The notes: generated by a model not told the origin, from the sequence alone. A stretch of 64,000 nt of DNA from Corynespora cassiicola (GCA_022059125.1 JAEUWY010000008.1:806001-870000); one strand, 5' to 3'; shown: positions 11,098-23,190, numbered from the stretch's first letter. Numbers and translations: made by a program.

Positions 11098-12990
11098 GGC
11101 TGATAACGGGAATGATGCTTCTTTCCCCGGAATGATCCTGGTCGCTGATCCAATAGGGCCGGTTTCGAGGTGGCGCTGTCGCTGGTGGGTGGGGATGGAT
11201 GTTTACCCCGACTGAGTTGCTGGAAACGCGTCGCTCATGGAATCCAGGTGGCCTGATGCTGGAGCAGAAGGGAAAACGGACTTCAGGGCGAGCGAGGTGG
11301 CTCGTCCCAAGAAGGCAAAGCTGGAGTAGTCGGTTAAGAGCTCGCTAGAACGGAAGCCGAAGGTCGAACTGATAAGGGGGCAGTGATGGCACAGGATGAA
11401 GCTGAAAAGGCTCAATGGTTCATTGTTGGCGGGGAGCAGCGGAAGTGACCAGGCTGCATCGAACGGCACGGCTGAGAGATTGAGCAACGTTGCACGGCGA
11501 GAGGAGTCACGCCGAGCAACGGTCGACGGCGGAAGGGGCACGGGAAGCAGTCAACGAGCAGAGTGGCAACGCGCAGCGAGAACAGAGGGAGAAGTCAGAG
11601 GGAGGGCGTCGAGAAGTATGAGAAGGAGTAGGATATATGGGGTTTATTTTTACGGACCCTTGTAGCTGCATGCGCATCCGCAGGTAGGGTATAGTGAACA
11701 GCGGTCTCAAAGCGGACAAGGCCATGTGGAGGAGTGCCAGGCCCGATAAGAAAGCATGGCGGCAGCCCACGCAGTTGGGGATTAACCGCAAAGCGAATGG
11801 ATCCGTCGCAGCCACTGCAGATTCGGCGCGGTGGCATCCAGAAGGCAGAGTCGCGACGGGAAGAGCGTCTGCTCTGGACGGCCGAGGCGGCGTAGCATGG
11901 CGGGCCAGACGCGAGCGCCCAGCGATAAGCCTGGGGAGGCCAAATTGCGAGTGCTGCTGGGCGTCAGCCCAATGTCGAGCTCGCGGACGAAGAGGGCGGG
12001 CGGCATGGGTGCCGAGGCAGGACGGTCTTACGGCGCAGCAGGGCCTCATATATCCAGAGCTGCATCCACCAGGAGCTTGCATCTGTTGCTGGTGGTCGAG
12101 GACGACAGACGACAGGCCGGGCCGGGCCTGGGGCTGGCTGCGTCGCTCCACCAGCCGCGCGACGGGGCCGTGGGAGAGTGACAGGCCCTGGAGCCGGCCG
12201 CTAACGAGTTGCCCAAACGAGCATGGATGCAACGTTCGCTCAGATCCAACGCCAGAGCGCTGGGAGAGGACCGGTCGGCGATCGAGGCCCAACACCGACG
12301 CACATGGGCAGGGAGGGCAGGGAGGGCAGGGAACCCGGGCGCTGCGAGGGGGGGGCGCGATTCAGGCTACGCTGGCCTGCTGGCGCCGCCGGCTGCTGCG
12401 AGATGATGGAACGCGGTCGTGGTGGTGGTGATGTGGTCGCCCCGAGGCGTGATCTGGCGGGACCGCACGTGAGTTGTCACCATCACCTCCACTCACCTCC
12501 ATCATGTCGCCTACCGGTAGGCACTCCCCACGCTGCGCTGGCCAAACACGCGTCCAGCGCTCCGCGCGTGCGATTCGCCGTCCAGACGTGCAACATGCTG
12601 TGTTTTTCTGCCGCGGTGCCGTTGCCAGCCACATGAATTAGCCCTCCCAGCCACTCGACCAAGGGTTCCCCGCCAGCTTGTTTCTGCCCTCACCCATGCC
12701 GCAGCTATTAGAGAGGCACAGGTGCTGCCCGGTTTCCACCACCATACGTCACCCTCGTGGTACTTTTTGACCATTTATTGCTGGTGCCACGGCCCGACGG
12801 CGCTGCCTTGCCCTGCATCCTGGTTTTCTGACCTGCCTTGCCGTTAAAAAGGCGCCTTGTCCCACGCTTCCTGCTGTCAGTCGTCGCACCCGCCGCCCTC
12901 GCTCACTCACCCCGCGCCCTGCGTGTAATCGCTGCATCATCTGGACCAGACCACCCTCACGCCCGTTACCCAAGAGAACACCCAGCCGCC
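11098..12990. other. long divergent promoter region
   Basis: 1.9 kb of GC-rich sequence lies between the divergent DUF8004-like (-) and MARVEL (+) genes. Long frames exist on both strands (for example 11694-12431 + and 12295-11507 -), but they overlap each other, are rich in Arg, Trp, Cys and Gly, and lack splice or family support. I treat them as GC-driven artefacts. Confidence 0.6.
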
Positions 12991-13643
12991 ATGTCCATCT
13001 CCGGCTTCTCCTTCGTCTTCTGGCGCATCTTCCAGATCGTCACCTTGATCCCCACCGTGGGCATGCTGTCCTACTTTGTCGATCGATATGACCGCATCAA
13101 CGCCCTCACCCCACGCTCCATTTTGGTTCTCTTCATAGTGTCGGTCCTGGCGGCGGCGTGGACTATAGCGACCCTGTTCCTGTACTCGCGCGCCCGCCAT
13201 TCCGCCAACTTTGTCGCCTTCATCGACCTGCTCTTCGTTGGCGCCTTCATTGGCGCAGTCTACTGCCTGCGCGGAATCTCAGACGCCGACTGCTCTGGCT
13301 GGTCCCGCAATGGCTCGTACAATGCCGACCTGGGCATCTTCGAGGTCACGGGCAACTATTGGCGATTGAACGTCGACAAGGAGTGCGCCATGCTCAAGGC
13401 TTGCTTTGCCTTTGGCATCATGTAAGCTTCACTGCGACGGCAATTATCTTCTCTGGGCAAAAACTAATCATTCATGTCCCCAGGAACTGCATCTTCTTCT
13501 TCGTCACCTTCCTGTTGGCGCTGCTCGTCCACCGCAACCACGGCGACCGTGTGGTTGTCAAGCGCGAGACCCACTACTCCCGCCGCGGCCACCGCTCGCG
13601 CAGCCCGCGTCACTCTCACCACAGCCGCCGCAGCTACGTCTGA
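12991..13643 (+). CDS. MARVEL-domain four-helix membrane protein
   Basis: Two exons (12991-13421 and 13484-13643) give 196 residues. The 62-base intron (GTAAGC to CCCCAG) splits a Met codon: ...FGI-M-NCIFFF. Four hydrophobic helices fall at about residues 8-28, 44-66, 74-94 and 137-159, with an acidic, Cys-containing loop between helices 3 and 4 and a short basic cytosolic tail rich in His, Ser and Arg (SRRGHRSRSPRHSHH). This is the topology of fungal MARVEL proteins of the plasma membrane and vesicles. The family is linked to membrane apposition and eisosome-like domains (Nce102 relatives), but the specific role here is inferred only. The ATG follows a pyrimidine-rich leader and opens immediately into helix 1. 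Confidence 0.85.
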
Positions 13644-14679
13644 GCTGGCGCCCCCAGGACCGAAAATGTAAATTAGGCGGGAGACTTTGAACTGGCGCAG
13701 GTTGGCCACCCCTCGGCGCATTCAGCGCCCCGCCGGAAGGCAGACGGACAGTATCATGGCATGTGTATAGGATTGACGAGTTTCCTATCTACCCCACCCC
13801 CAGGCCATCTCGAAAGAGAGAGCCCCCTTCTTTCCTCCGATTGAGCGGGGCCTTTCCTGGAGATGAGCAATATTCATACTACGATGCGATGGCCGCATCC
13901 GAGACATGATAGCGACGGACATGTATGGTTACGAACGACACGACCATCTATTTCCCCAGACTTTTCCCTTTTTTCCGCTTACAGCGAACCTATCTTGTAG
14001 AAAGACAGACCGACCGCACTTTTTTTCTCCAATACCCACACCTAATCCTCACGGACCAACGAAATGACAAATTGACCAAGACTATCGTTTTCCACGTGCC
14101 CCAAATCAAACAAGTAAACAAATTTCCGCAGCGTGCTCGGGCTCAGCAATTTGCTCTAGTCTTGGGCCGTGGTTCGCATGGCACCGCATGCGAACCGGGT
14201 CTATCGCGGCAACTGACGTGGTTGAGCGATCGTCATCCCTCCTAGCCCCAAAGACGCTATTATGTAACGGATTCGGGGCTTGAGGTAACTTTCTTTCAAC
14301 GACATGTGCCTTCGGGCTGCATGGGCTGACCGGACGTGGCCAAGGCTGGGGTGCTGTGCCTTTTCTGTAGTGTCTGTGGGTACGTGTTTTCCGTAAGCGG
14401 CGAGGCAGCCACCATGGGCATCGCGACTGCACAATTCGTCGTCATCATGGTGCTTATATCTCATTGGCATATACTACCTACCTAGGTGCTTTCTTAGGGC
14501 TTGACGCCGACTGCAGTCATCGAAATCTAAAAGACTGGGGCGACCAAGTCTGCAATCCCCGCCATCGTCACCTATGTTATAATCACGTAGCTAGGTGTAC
14601 CACCTCAAGAGCTGGAGAGGAATCAAAAAGGCAACAACAATAACGCTATAAGTATTACATACTAATACTATCCTAACTC
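13644..14679. other. convergent 3' region, no gene
   Basis: About 1 kb between the convergent MARVEL and metallo-beta-lactamase-fold genes. Base composition falls toward AT on the right (14560-14680). I see no protein-like frame or RNA gene. Confidence 0.6.
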
Positions 14680-16868
14680 CTAACAGCTCGAACCCCCAAA
14701 CTCAAAATCCAGCGGCGAGTAATCCGGATAAGCAAACCCAGTAGCCTCAATCAAATCCGTAAACGGTGCTTGCCCAAGCCCCCCATGCGAAGGAAGAATT
14801 CTGCAGAAAACACAGTCAGTCAGCGTCACCATCATTATCATCAACGCCCTGCAATCGGACAAGGGGGTCAACATACACGGCATTTCTCGCCACCTTGTCT
14901 TCCGCCAGCTTGTGTACCAGCTCTAGCGCCATGGCTTGATCGAACTGATCGCCCTGGCCGGGACTCCACGAGTCGGCCTCGAAGATGGCGACAGTGCTGT
15001 TGGCCGTGGGGCAGGACGGCATCATGAGTGCGTAGCTCTGGTCAGCAGCGTGGATGCCGTCGGCGATGTGGACGAAGGAGATTTGCTTGTCGGTGCCGTT
15101 CAAGGTGAGCGGCTTCTCAGAGCTGTGTGGAACGGTTGGTTGTTGGCAAGCGTGCGAATCTAGGGGCAAGAGGAAAGGAAGAGCGGGGACGTACCTGTAG
15201 GTCACGTACTGCGCGCCGGAGAAGGAGGTGTAGTAGTCTTTGGATCCTTCGAAGACGATGACTGTGGCGCCGGCGGCGACGTAGTCGCGCAGACCCATGG
15301 TGTGGTCGTGGTGGTGGTGAGATGGCTGCAAGGTCGGTTCGTCAGAGCAATTCTATAATACGCAGCAATATCAAGTACACGTGTTTACTCACCCAGACGT
15401 GCGTGACAGGCTTCCCGAGAACTTCTTTGGCCCATTGGATCACGATGTGACTCTGGTGTGCCGGAGAGTCGAGAACAATCACGGCGTCGTCAAGTTCGAG
15501 GACTACTTGGGAGTAGCCGATGCCATCGCGCAAGTTGAGATGCCACACTCCGGGAAGATCTGGAAAAGGCTGGGAAGCGGACAGGTTGGCGAATGTGCCG
15601 CCAAATGGAGCCCAGGCATACGTATAAGCGTATTCACTAAGCTCTGAGAAGTCGTAGTGTGGGATAATGCGCGGCGAATTTGCTTCTGGGTTGAAATCGG
15701 GTAAGACGTCAAAGAAACCGGCATCTAGCTCTGTGTTGACAAGCACTTCATCGACAAGGTAGTCGAGGAGGATTTGCTCGTTGTTGTAAATTCGCTTGAA
15801 CCGCTGCGGGAACATCACGCCCTCGACGGAGAGGTAATTGTGTAACATCAAGTCGTCTGTCGAAGGTCCATAGACGGGATGTTCCTGATGGGAGCGAATG
15901 AGGTGCGGCAGGTTAGTGCTTGGATTAAAGATAACCGTTAGGGTCAGTGTCGAATCATGCACTACAAATGGTCAATTTTACAGCCAAAAGAGATCATTCG
16001 GATGATGTGGGGCAGAATACCGGCTGGAAACTGCTGTCCTGCTTCTACAACTTCATAAGATGCCGTGGAGGCGTTATTGAGGAGAATCTAACGCACATTA
16101 GCCCAATGTCTCTCCAATGGAGACAAATTCATGTCTGTACCTGCTTGAGAAGTATCGGAGACCATTGCTGAGCTTCGTGAACGTAGAATGCGGCCATAAG
16201 CCCTACCAGAGGTAAGTACTGCCCATAAAGTCGCTGAAATTCTTACCATCAATGTAGCCAGTACTGGGCAGAAAAATACCGTTGCTGCCCTCAACAACAC
16301 ATGCGTATCCATCAGTCCCTGTTTGAACTACCATGGAAAATTCAACCGGTTCAAGCTGTGGCCTTCCGACTACCCATATACCTTTTGACAAAAGAGTTAG
16401 CATGATTCTTTAATTCAGAGTAATCCTATTATGGGGGGTATTAGCATCCTAGGATACACTTACGATCCAGCTGATGGGCCCGGTCAATTCGTTGCTTGAT
16501 GTAGCCATCTTCGTAGCTGAAGGTCATGTTCTGCCCGCCAGCGGTAGAAACAGCAACATCAGCATTTCCAACCGTATAAGATTGTATTAGGGCCCTTGTC
16601 CGGAAGATTCTCCAAAATGTTAGCCCATTACATTGCGCCGCGTGTGATTTTGTCTATTCTACTTGAATACGACTTACTGGTTGCCCCTGTAGGTAACTGT
16701 GCGAACATTTTCTACGCTATCATAGCCACCGAGAGCCTCTATGGCATTCTCAATCAAGGTTGTTGCTGAAGGGAGTGTGGTGATGTTCTGTCTAGGGAGG
16801 ATAGAACCAGTAACATGGTGGGCTAGAAGGGCAACTAGAACCGAAAATGATGAAATTGGTTGAAGCAT
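14680..16868 (-). CDS. secreted metallo-beta-lactamase-fold protein
   Basis: Nine exons (16868-16678, 16609-16464, 16381-16247, 16202-16141, 16087-16021, 15961-15393, 15325-15195, 15122-14877, 14800-14680) give 555 residues. All eight GT-AG introns (44-82 bases, except 202 bases in intron 7) keep frame. Residues 1-22 are a signal peptide-like hydrophobic stretch (MLQPISSFSVLVALLAHHV). The family signature HxHxDH appears at about residues 393-398 as HHHHDH, with further loops (HVW, FEADSWSPG) compatible with the dinuclear metal fold. The fold hydrolyses ester, lactone, thioester or sulfate bonds; the substrate cannot be told here. The context is the left border of an AT-rich island. One donor (GTATTC, exon 5) is weaker than the others. 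Other fungal secreted proteins of this type are uncharacterised. Confidence 0.82.
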
Positions 16869-18611
16869 CTTGAAAGCCGTGCTTTTTATGGTTTGCAATG
16901 AAACAAGCAACACTCGCTGTGCTTCAACCACTTTTTTAGCCATCTCAAACCTTTTATCATTTTTTTCCATCTGCTTGAAATTGTTCTTACAAAGCGTTCC
17001 CTACATGTTTTTCGAATGTGTTCCGAAGTTGTTCCGACATGCTAACGTCCCGACCCTCCGATGCTCCGACGCTACTATCTGCCTGAGGTTCTGGACAGCT
17101 ACTAGTTGAAGTTGACATTCAGGGCGAATATCTCAAGCGTTGGTGAATCGTATTTGCATAAGGAATATCATTGGCGCAATTACTTAGCTCCTTTATTTCA
17201 GTGGTCGGAAAGGAGAAAAGTGGTGTCCCTAATTTTTACATGGATATTCGAGTTGAACAAAAGTTGATTCGCCTCAAACCGCCTGTTAGTTAATAGAATG
17301 ATAAAAAAAGCCACCCATTTTAATGTATCATACTGTAGAAGTCAGCACACGTACTATTACAGGCTCTCTAGTCTTCTTTATAATCTATCCTTTACCTTTA
17401 TACAACAGCTCCTTAGTTTGTTTCCGGATTCAATTAATAGCAGGAACTTCCTAAAAATCAAGCAAATTCTTACCCCCGCTAAGAAGAGAGGACTATAATC
17501 ACGAGAACAGCTTTCAATCACAAATCCTGATATCTCCTCACGTCTGAGTCAGTGTTGCTAGCAAACCAAGTACACCAGACCTGAAGACGTGCACGTGGAG
17601 CTATTAAAAGGTCAATACTGTTACATGATAAGAAAGTAGCCTAGCCCTTTGTTTCAGGCCATTCGATATGAAAAATTGGCTTTTAGTCCGGGTTGTTCGG
17701 ACGAAATTCATCTTGGATTGCAACTACAAGCTCCTGAAGAAATGAACTTGCATCACATAGGTGCACGGACCAGGCCGGACAAAGGGATCCACCGCGGCTC
17801 GTAGTTGGCTCATTATCACCACTACACTCAATACAGTCGTATTCAGTGCGTATTCCATGCGTATTACGCATCAGTTGCAAACTACACACTACTTTTTGAA
17901 ATTTGTCCGCGCAAACGTCCGGTCCATTCAGACACTGTTAAAACCTGTTCTACGTCTTATCCCGAGCGTTTGCCAAGCAATTCATAACAATTGCCTTGGT
18001 ACTTGCACTGGGTCGATGGAACTCAGGGATTTTAGCAGACGACATAAATCAATCTCCGACCTTCATCGACATAGCATATTCCAAGCGACTCAGCTAAACT
18101 CTTCGCCGACCTACCACCACTAACAAACATCGGCTCTAACTGCACTTCACGTCTCTCCCACAATGTAAAAGAGACTCATTGCTGTCTTCGGTGCCACTGA
18201 GACTTATCAATTTGACCTAGTTATGGATTAAGCACGTGTTTTTTAATCAATTAAACAGCTAGGGTCCTGCGACGTCACAATTGTGGACAGCAACGCAATA
18301 TTTGCCTGTGTACTGGTTCAAGGTCGTCATGCGAGATGCACCTCGCGATTGCAATATTTGTCTCTACAACAACCTAAGCATTTTTTTGATATATGTTACT
18401 TTTCAAGTTTTAATACTGAAAGCAGCATTGAAAGCTCAAAGAAACAGTCGAATTCTACTATATAATGTCTGCTACTATTGTCCGTGCTACAGTCGCGGCA
18501 CTAACTTCTACCTCAATCCATAATGACTTAACATTCTGACTGACATCTTTAGGCTGCGCCTTAATGATGCGCCATAGATACACTGTAGTTTTAGTAGAAT
18601 ATTGTAATGCA
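16869..18611. other. AT-rich gene-poor region
   Basis: About 1.7 kb of visibly AT-rich DNA with frequent stops in all frames, right of the metallo-beta-lactamase-fold gene. I see no protein-like frame, terminal repeats or transposase motifs. It may be decayed repeat DNA, since AT-rich islands in ascomycetes often result from RIP (repeat-induced point mutation), but no parental element can be identified by eye. Confidence 0.55.
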
Positions 18612-19131
18612 CTAGCCCATGCTGTCCCACGTACCTCGCTCTCCTCTCCTCGTCAGATAATACATTATCCATGATGAAAACATAATACAGACGCCAAGTA
18701 CGATAGCGATAATCTGCTCATTGGAAAACCGGGATGTGCCCACTTGGTCGGCCAGCAGGTAGTATGTCACATTGAGAAAGGCGGCAGTTGCAACCTCCTC
18801 GGATGTATTGACATAGAGAAGCGCTTGAGGGCTTGTCACTGGCAGGATGGTGAAAAATAAAAAGCGCTGACGCGGGAGGCCTGTCTTTACCATTGAGCGG
18901 GATGAACATGATAAGAATTTTCGTTACGATAGTTGAGGATTTTTGGACCGTGATTTCACTGGAAACCAAAAGCGAAATTGATAGAATTTTTGCGGCCAAA
19001 GTAGACAACACCCAATATCGAGACTCTTCGAGTGTTGATATAATGAGCATGTTCAGCCTGGTGTGGGATCGTTTCCTTTGTTGCACCTGCATTGCACATC
19101 TCAGCCTCATCGCCTTGTTCCAGGAAGACAT
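18612..19131 (-). CDS. possible small membrane protein gene or remnant
   Basis: Two putative exons (19131-18891 and 18838-18612) joined over a 52-base intron (GTAAAG to TGCCAG) give 155 residues from an ATG. The junction reads ...IMFIPLN-V-TSPQALLYVNT. A C-terminal hydrophobic helix (about residues 122-141, IIAIVLGVCIMFSSWIMYYL) is followed by basic RRGER, typical of a tail-anchored or single-pass protein. The N-terminal part is basic and less protein-like, so a true first exon may lie elsewhere. It sits alone in the AT-rich island. It may be a functional lineage-specific gene or the 3' end of a decayed one. No family recognised. Confidence 0.35.
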
Positions 19132-19740
19132 ACCATACCGGGACTCCCTGTCAAGCAGGATACATCTTCCTAGCTCTTCCTGACACTATTCCTATTTCGT
19201 TACTTTAACGCTGAGCTGGTTCCAATGAATATAAGGCGATGAAACACTACCCTTTGGCCGGTTTCATGGCTCTCTATATATATGCTGCCGTCAATTTCTC
19301 AGAAGATACCATGATTTAGCCACTTCCTCGATCTTTTACTTTTCAAAAGTCCATGGCATATCCGGCGCGTTTGAGTGGTATAAAATCACAGGGAAATGTC
19401 CGCAGGTGAAGCTTTCATAACGGGGTGGGGACAGGTATCGAGGTCAAGAGACAGTTGCATTCGCAATATAATACATCAGGTGCAATTAATTTGGTCTATA
19501 CCAGTACCTGGGCTTCTCCATTTCCACTCAATACGCAGCAATGAGAAAGTAACTCAGAGCCGGCCATATTTTTCATTGAAGCAGACATTCCCTGAGTAAG
19601 CTGAGCCCAATAAACCTCTACTTCTCCAACGCTGAGTGACAATTGTAGTGGCCATTTCTACACAGGCCTGTCCTACGTTAGTAGCCTCTTCGTACCCATC
19701 TCGGCCGAGAAAGACTTGGATTGCCTGCTAACATTCTCAG
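19132..19740. other. AT-rich region upstream of an island gene
   Basis: About 0.6 kb with no supported coding frame. Its right end (19723-19740, tgctaac...ctcag) looks like the branch point and acceptor of an intron, implying that an upstream exon of the next gene lies in this stretch; I could not locate it. A weak donor candidate (GTACCC, 19692) would give a 49-base intron. Confidence 0.4.
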
Positions 19741-20889
19741 TATTTAAGTCTCATAAACCTCTTACAAATCGACGTTTCCATATATAGCGATCAATTAAAA
19801 AAGAGGCTAAAGCATTTTGGAATCGAATTCTCTCGATCATGCGGAATTCTCTCCAAAATTCGAGACGGGACACTCATACATGATTTCTTCCAAGAAGAGG
19901 CGTTCCGGATTCGATTCGGGCTTGGCACAAGCATAAACCGAGAACTCAAACTTTTCATCGTTGATTACCTTCTCGATGAAACCTTTTTCTCTGGCTTCGA
20001 GCAATTTGGACGAGGCTCGATTCCCCCTACTATTTGGTCCCGTACGCGGAAGCTAAAGGCTTTATACGATTTGGGGAATCTGGATTCACTGTTGGACCAC
20101 ATGCCACCTCTTCATCCTGATTGCGACAACTTTGAGTACGTCGATAACATTGACCTCGCCTACTCGAGGCCAGGTGATAAGGTACTTCGCGAACACAAGC
20201 GCCGGGTACAGCTAATCTCAAGTATTCGCAAAAATTTCCATCAAGGTTTCTCAACTTTGAAACTCCACCGCAAAAATGATCCAGGGCTGTCAAAACAAAA
20301 CTTCCCGAACGAGTTGTCACGGCTTCAGATCCCACTAGACCCACGAAGCGCTTGGAAGGAAGGTATTCGCACAATTAGCCGCCTGATGAACGGTAAATTG
20401 CCATCTACCATTGAGCAGAGTATTCAATGCATCATGGTGGCCAACACAATGCGAGGAGAGTCAATCGGCTACAGATGTACCTTGGATGAGTATGTTACCA
20501 GCGGGCCCTGAGAAGAATATGCTAAATCATATAGATGGATAAAAGATCTTCATCGCTGGAGAGACTTGATAGAAAACAAAGACCGCGGTTTATTTGAGCA
20601 GGTCGTCTACCATCTCTGGGGTCAGCCGGCCAGTACACCTCTGGGTTTCTATTCACCATTGGCTTCTGAACAGCTACCTGCCGCCTCGGAATTGAATGGA
20701 AGCACAAACCTATGGGGCTTGGACCAAGGATTTTCGGGTGACTATGTGCAACACTCAGCGGATACTGGGATTGAACGAGGGACACAGGACCTCATGGAGA
20801 TCGGCGACAACGACGTTGCTTTTGGATACACGGGGGGTTCGTATGAGAATGTTGAAGCCGGAGGTTTCTCCCCCTGGGAGTTGCAATGA
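19741..20889 (+). CDS. unrecognised protein gene, 5' end unresolved
   Basis: Two exons (19741-20489 and 20535-20889) give 367 codons with continuous protein-like composition. No in-frame ATG occurs in the first 350 bases, so at least one upstream exon is missing; exon 1 is preceded by tgctaac and ctcag, a good intron 3' end. The frame seems to hit TGA at 20508, but that codon lies in a 45-base intron (GTATGT at 20490, branch-like gctaaat, catatag). Splicing restores ...TLDE-WIKDLHRWRDL. The protein is mostly helical (for example LKLFIVDYLLDETFF, VVYHLWG) and ends in an acidic, Gly/aromatic tail. No domain recognised. It stands in the AT-rich island among decayed sequences but keeps an open frame, which argues for recent or current function. 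Confidence 0.5.
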
Positions 20890-21106
20890 CTTTCTTTCTT
20901 TATCTGACTGCTTTTTTTGGCGTGTGATAGAAATGTTGGCGTTGGTAGAGTATATTTGAATTTTTTCTGTCTTACGAGACTGGTGGACAGTGACTATAAA
21001 AAAATTTTTCTGTTCGCCTATTTCCCTAACTCTATGCTAGGATATTATACAAGCTTTTCTAACTTGAAAGAAACAGCCACAGGAGCATAATAGAGACACG
21101 ATAACA

Positions 21107-22011
21107 TTACTCATTAGCACGCATTACAACGCCACCCCAACTCTCACCACCCCAACCACTCGATGTCGCTGTCCTCACCATCCCCGAAACCGGCGCACTA
21201 CCCCCACGCCCCGTAAAACCCGCCCCAAACCCACTCACCGCCCGCGTAACCGTGACAGGCACATCCGACACGGTAGCCGTAACCGCTCTTCCGCTATAGC
21301 TAACCTCCACAACCGTCCGCCCACCACCACCATCCTCAGTCGCAATCCCGACAAACGTAGCCGCAGACCCCCGTCCCCACCGTCGTCGACAGGCCAAGCG
21401 TGAGGGCCAACGTCGCCTGTCTCAGCGTTATCACGGCTCCGATGGCGAGAGTGGGGGTAGCATCTTGGGATGCAGAAGGAGTGGTGTGGGCTGGGGGTTG
21501 GGCTTCGGGGAGGAGGGTGTTTTCGGATCCTGGCGTCGGGTATGTAGACCGTTGCAGCGGCTGAAGAGGAGCGCGTGGGCTGGGATCCAGGCTTAGGGTT
21601 TCCGGTTAGGATGATGAGGTCTGTGAGTAGGGGATTGGCATCGCTTTGCGGTTCATCTCCCGGTGGGTTAATGCTGGAGAATTATGATCTGGAGAAAGGA
21701 TTCTCGTAATTGATATAGATAACGATTGGCGTTCCTGTCACTATGATATCTGGAGTGAGTTCAAGGCGCACGACTGCTGGGGGAGGTGTTGTAAGGTCTT
21801 GGTCTGTCGTCTCCCAGCCCGTTACCGTGGATTCGATGATGACCCATGGCGTCCCAGTTGCGATAAAGGCCCCGTCAGCTTGGTCGTCGGAGCCTGTTGT
21901 CGTCGACTCTTGGGCTGCCGACTCCGGCGACCCTTCCGAGGTTGTGTTTGCGAACAGGGTTTTCTCTGCAGGAGTCAATGAGGCGCACCATATCAAACGG
22001 TACGCGCGCAC
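21107..22011 (-). pseudogene. broken Ser/Thr-rich surface protein gene
   Basis: Three blocks in different frames line up as one protein. Bases 22011-21682 encode a Thr-rich segment (TGTPWVIIESTVTGWETT) ending at TAA. The same frame resumes after that stop (INPPGDEPQSDANPLLTDLI). It shifts near 21540 to a Pro/Thr-rich stretch (ATPTLAIGAVITL, LSTTVGTG), and shifts again near 21375 to the final block (TVVEVSYSGRAVTATVSDVP). Such valine/threonine repeats are typical of secreted, O-glycosylated fungal cell-wall or adhesin-like proteins. One stop and two shifts within 900 bases make a pseudogene more likely than sequencing error. The N-terminus and signal peptide were not found; the true 5' end is unknown. 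Confidence 0.55.
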
Positions 22012-23190
22012 TCATGAGGGTATGCATTAGCGCGACGTGCCAGTGGAACGAGCGCTAGGACCCCATGAGGCAACATGCCGGTTTCTACCAGACTGTACAA
22101 CGAGCGACAGAGAAGAACGGCGTCTCGAGGCGGAAGCCATGGGCGCCCGCCAGACCAAATAGCCCGCCATCATCGCTCGAAGGTTTGTCGCCCCCAAAAT
22201 GATCAGAAAAGTGCAAAGGTCACCCTGGGTGGTGATCCCCTGGCCGTGGAGATGAGTGGCTAGCATCTCGTATTGAATGCCCTCACTGGAGCGAAGCACG
22301 ACGCCAAGCGAGGCCAAAGAGGACATGCTTACTCGACGCGGGCTGGCTCAACGGCTGCCTTCCATCGGGCGCCGCGCTTCTCCCCGCGGTGGGTTTGATG
22401 GCTCGTATCTCAAGATGGCGACAGATATGGGGGAGCAACCGCTTGGTGGTTAGATGTACGTTGGCGTCACCCTGCGCGCTCTCAGCCTCATCGTGCGGCT
22501 GTTTTCCTCTTCCATACTCCGCCCATTCCGCCCTACGCATGCCTGCACGCGCCTTGTCGATCGTCGTGCCCGCTTTTGCCGGCCCGGGGACAATCTCGAC
22601 CCGGAAGAGTTCGCGCAGGCCAGCGAGGCACGGCGAAGGGGCAAAGATTGGCCGCGCACGGGACAGAGGCGATCGACCCGCGTCCAGCAGGGTCGCAAAA
22701 TTGGACCTCTGATATGGCGATGGAACAGGAAAGTGCTCTCACACCAGCGCGGTGCCTCCAGGGACGAGAGGACAATGTGGGCAGCTCTCCGCTCTAGCGC
22801 CGGGCCGGTTCCCTTTGGCGCCACTGTCCGGCGGTGACAGCTCCCATCTTCAGCGGCTTCTGCAGGGCCCGCCTAGCAAATCTGACCCCGACCATGGCTG
22901 ATAGCGCCGCCCAAGCCAAACGGTGCCTGGGGGCCGTGTTTTGCGCCAGAACATGACCACACGAATCTGTCCGAGGCCCCGGTCCCTCAGGGGACCTTTC
23001 CCGACTATTTTACGACCCAATCAATCCAGGCCGCACGGCAATAGCGCCAGTCTGTCGCAATATACAGCTCCATACGGCCTGTGCTAATCGCTTTCCCTTT
23101 CTTCCGCCCTCCTTCGTCTTCCTGGATGCCATCAGACGTCGTTTCTGGGCCCTGACAACACGAGTGAAGCTCCATCGCTCATGAGACGAC
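22012..23190. other. intergenic, GC-rich, no gene
   Basis: About 1.2 kb. The composition switches from AT-rich (left of about 21.1 kb) to GC-rich. Overlapping frames on both strands lack protein character. The last few hundred bases presumably contain the promoter of the gene at 23191. Confidence 0.55.

Noticed and set aside
11507..12431. Long overlapping frames on both strands (about 245-262 codons)
   Set aside because: GC-driven open frames with Arg/Trp/Cys/Gly-rich composition, no conserved motif and no splice support.
20508..20510. Premature TGA marking the island gene as a pseudogene
   Set aside because: The codon lies in a 45-base intron with good donor, branch-like and acceptor signals, and splicing keeps the frame.
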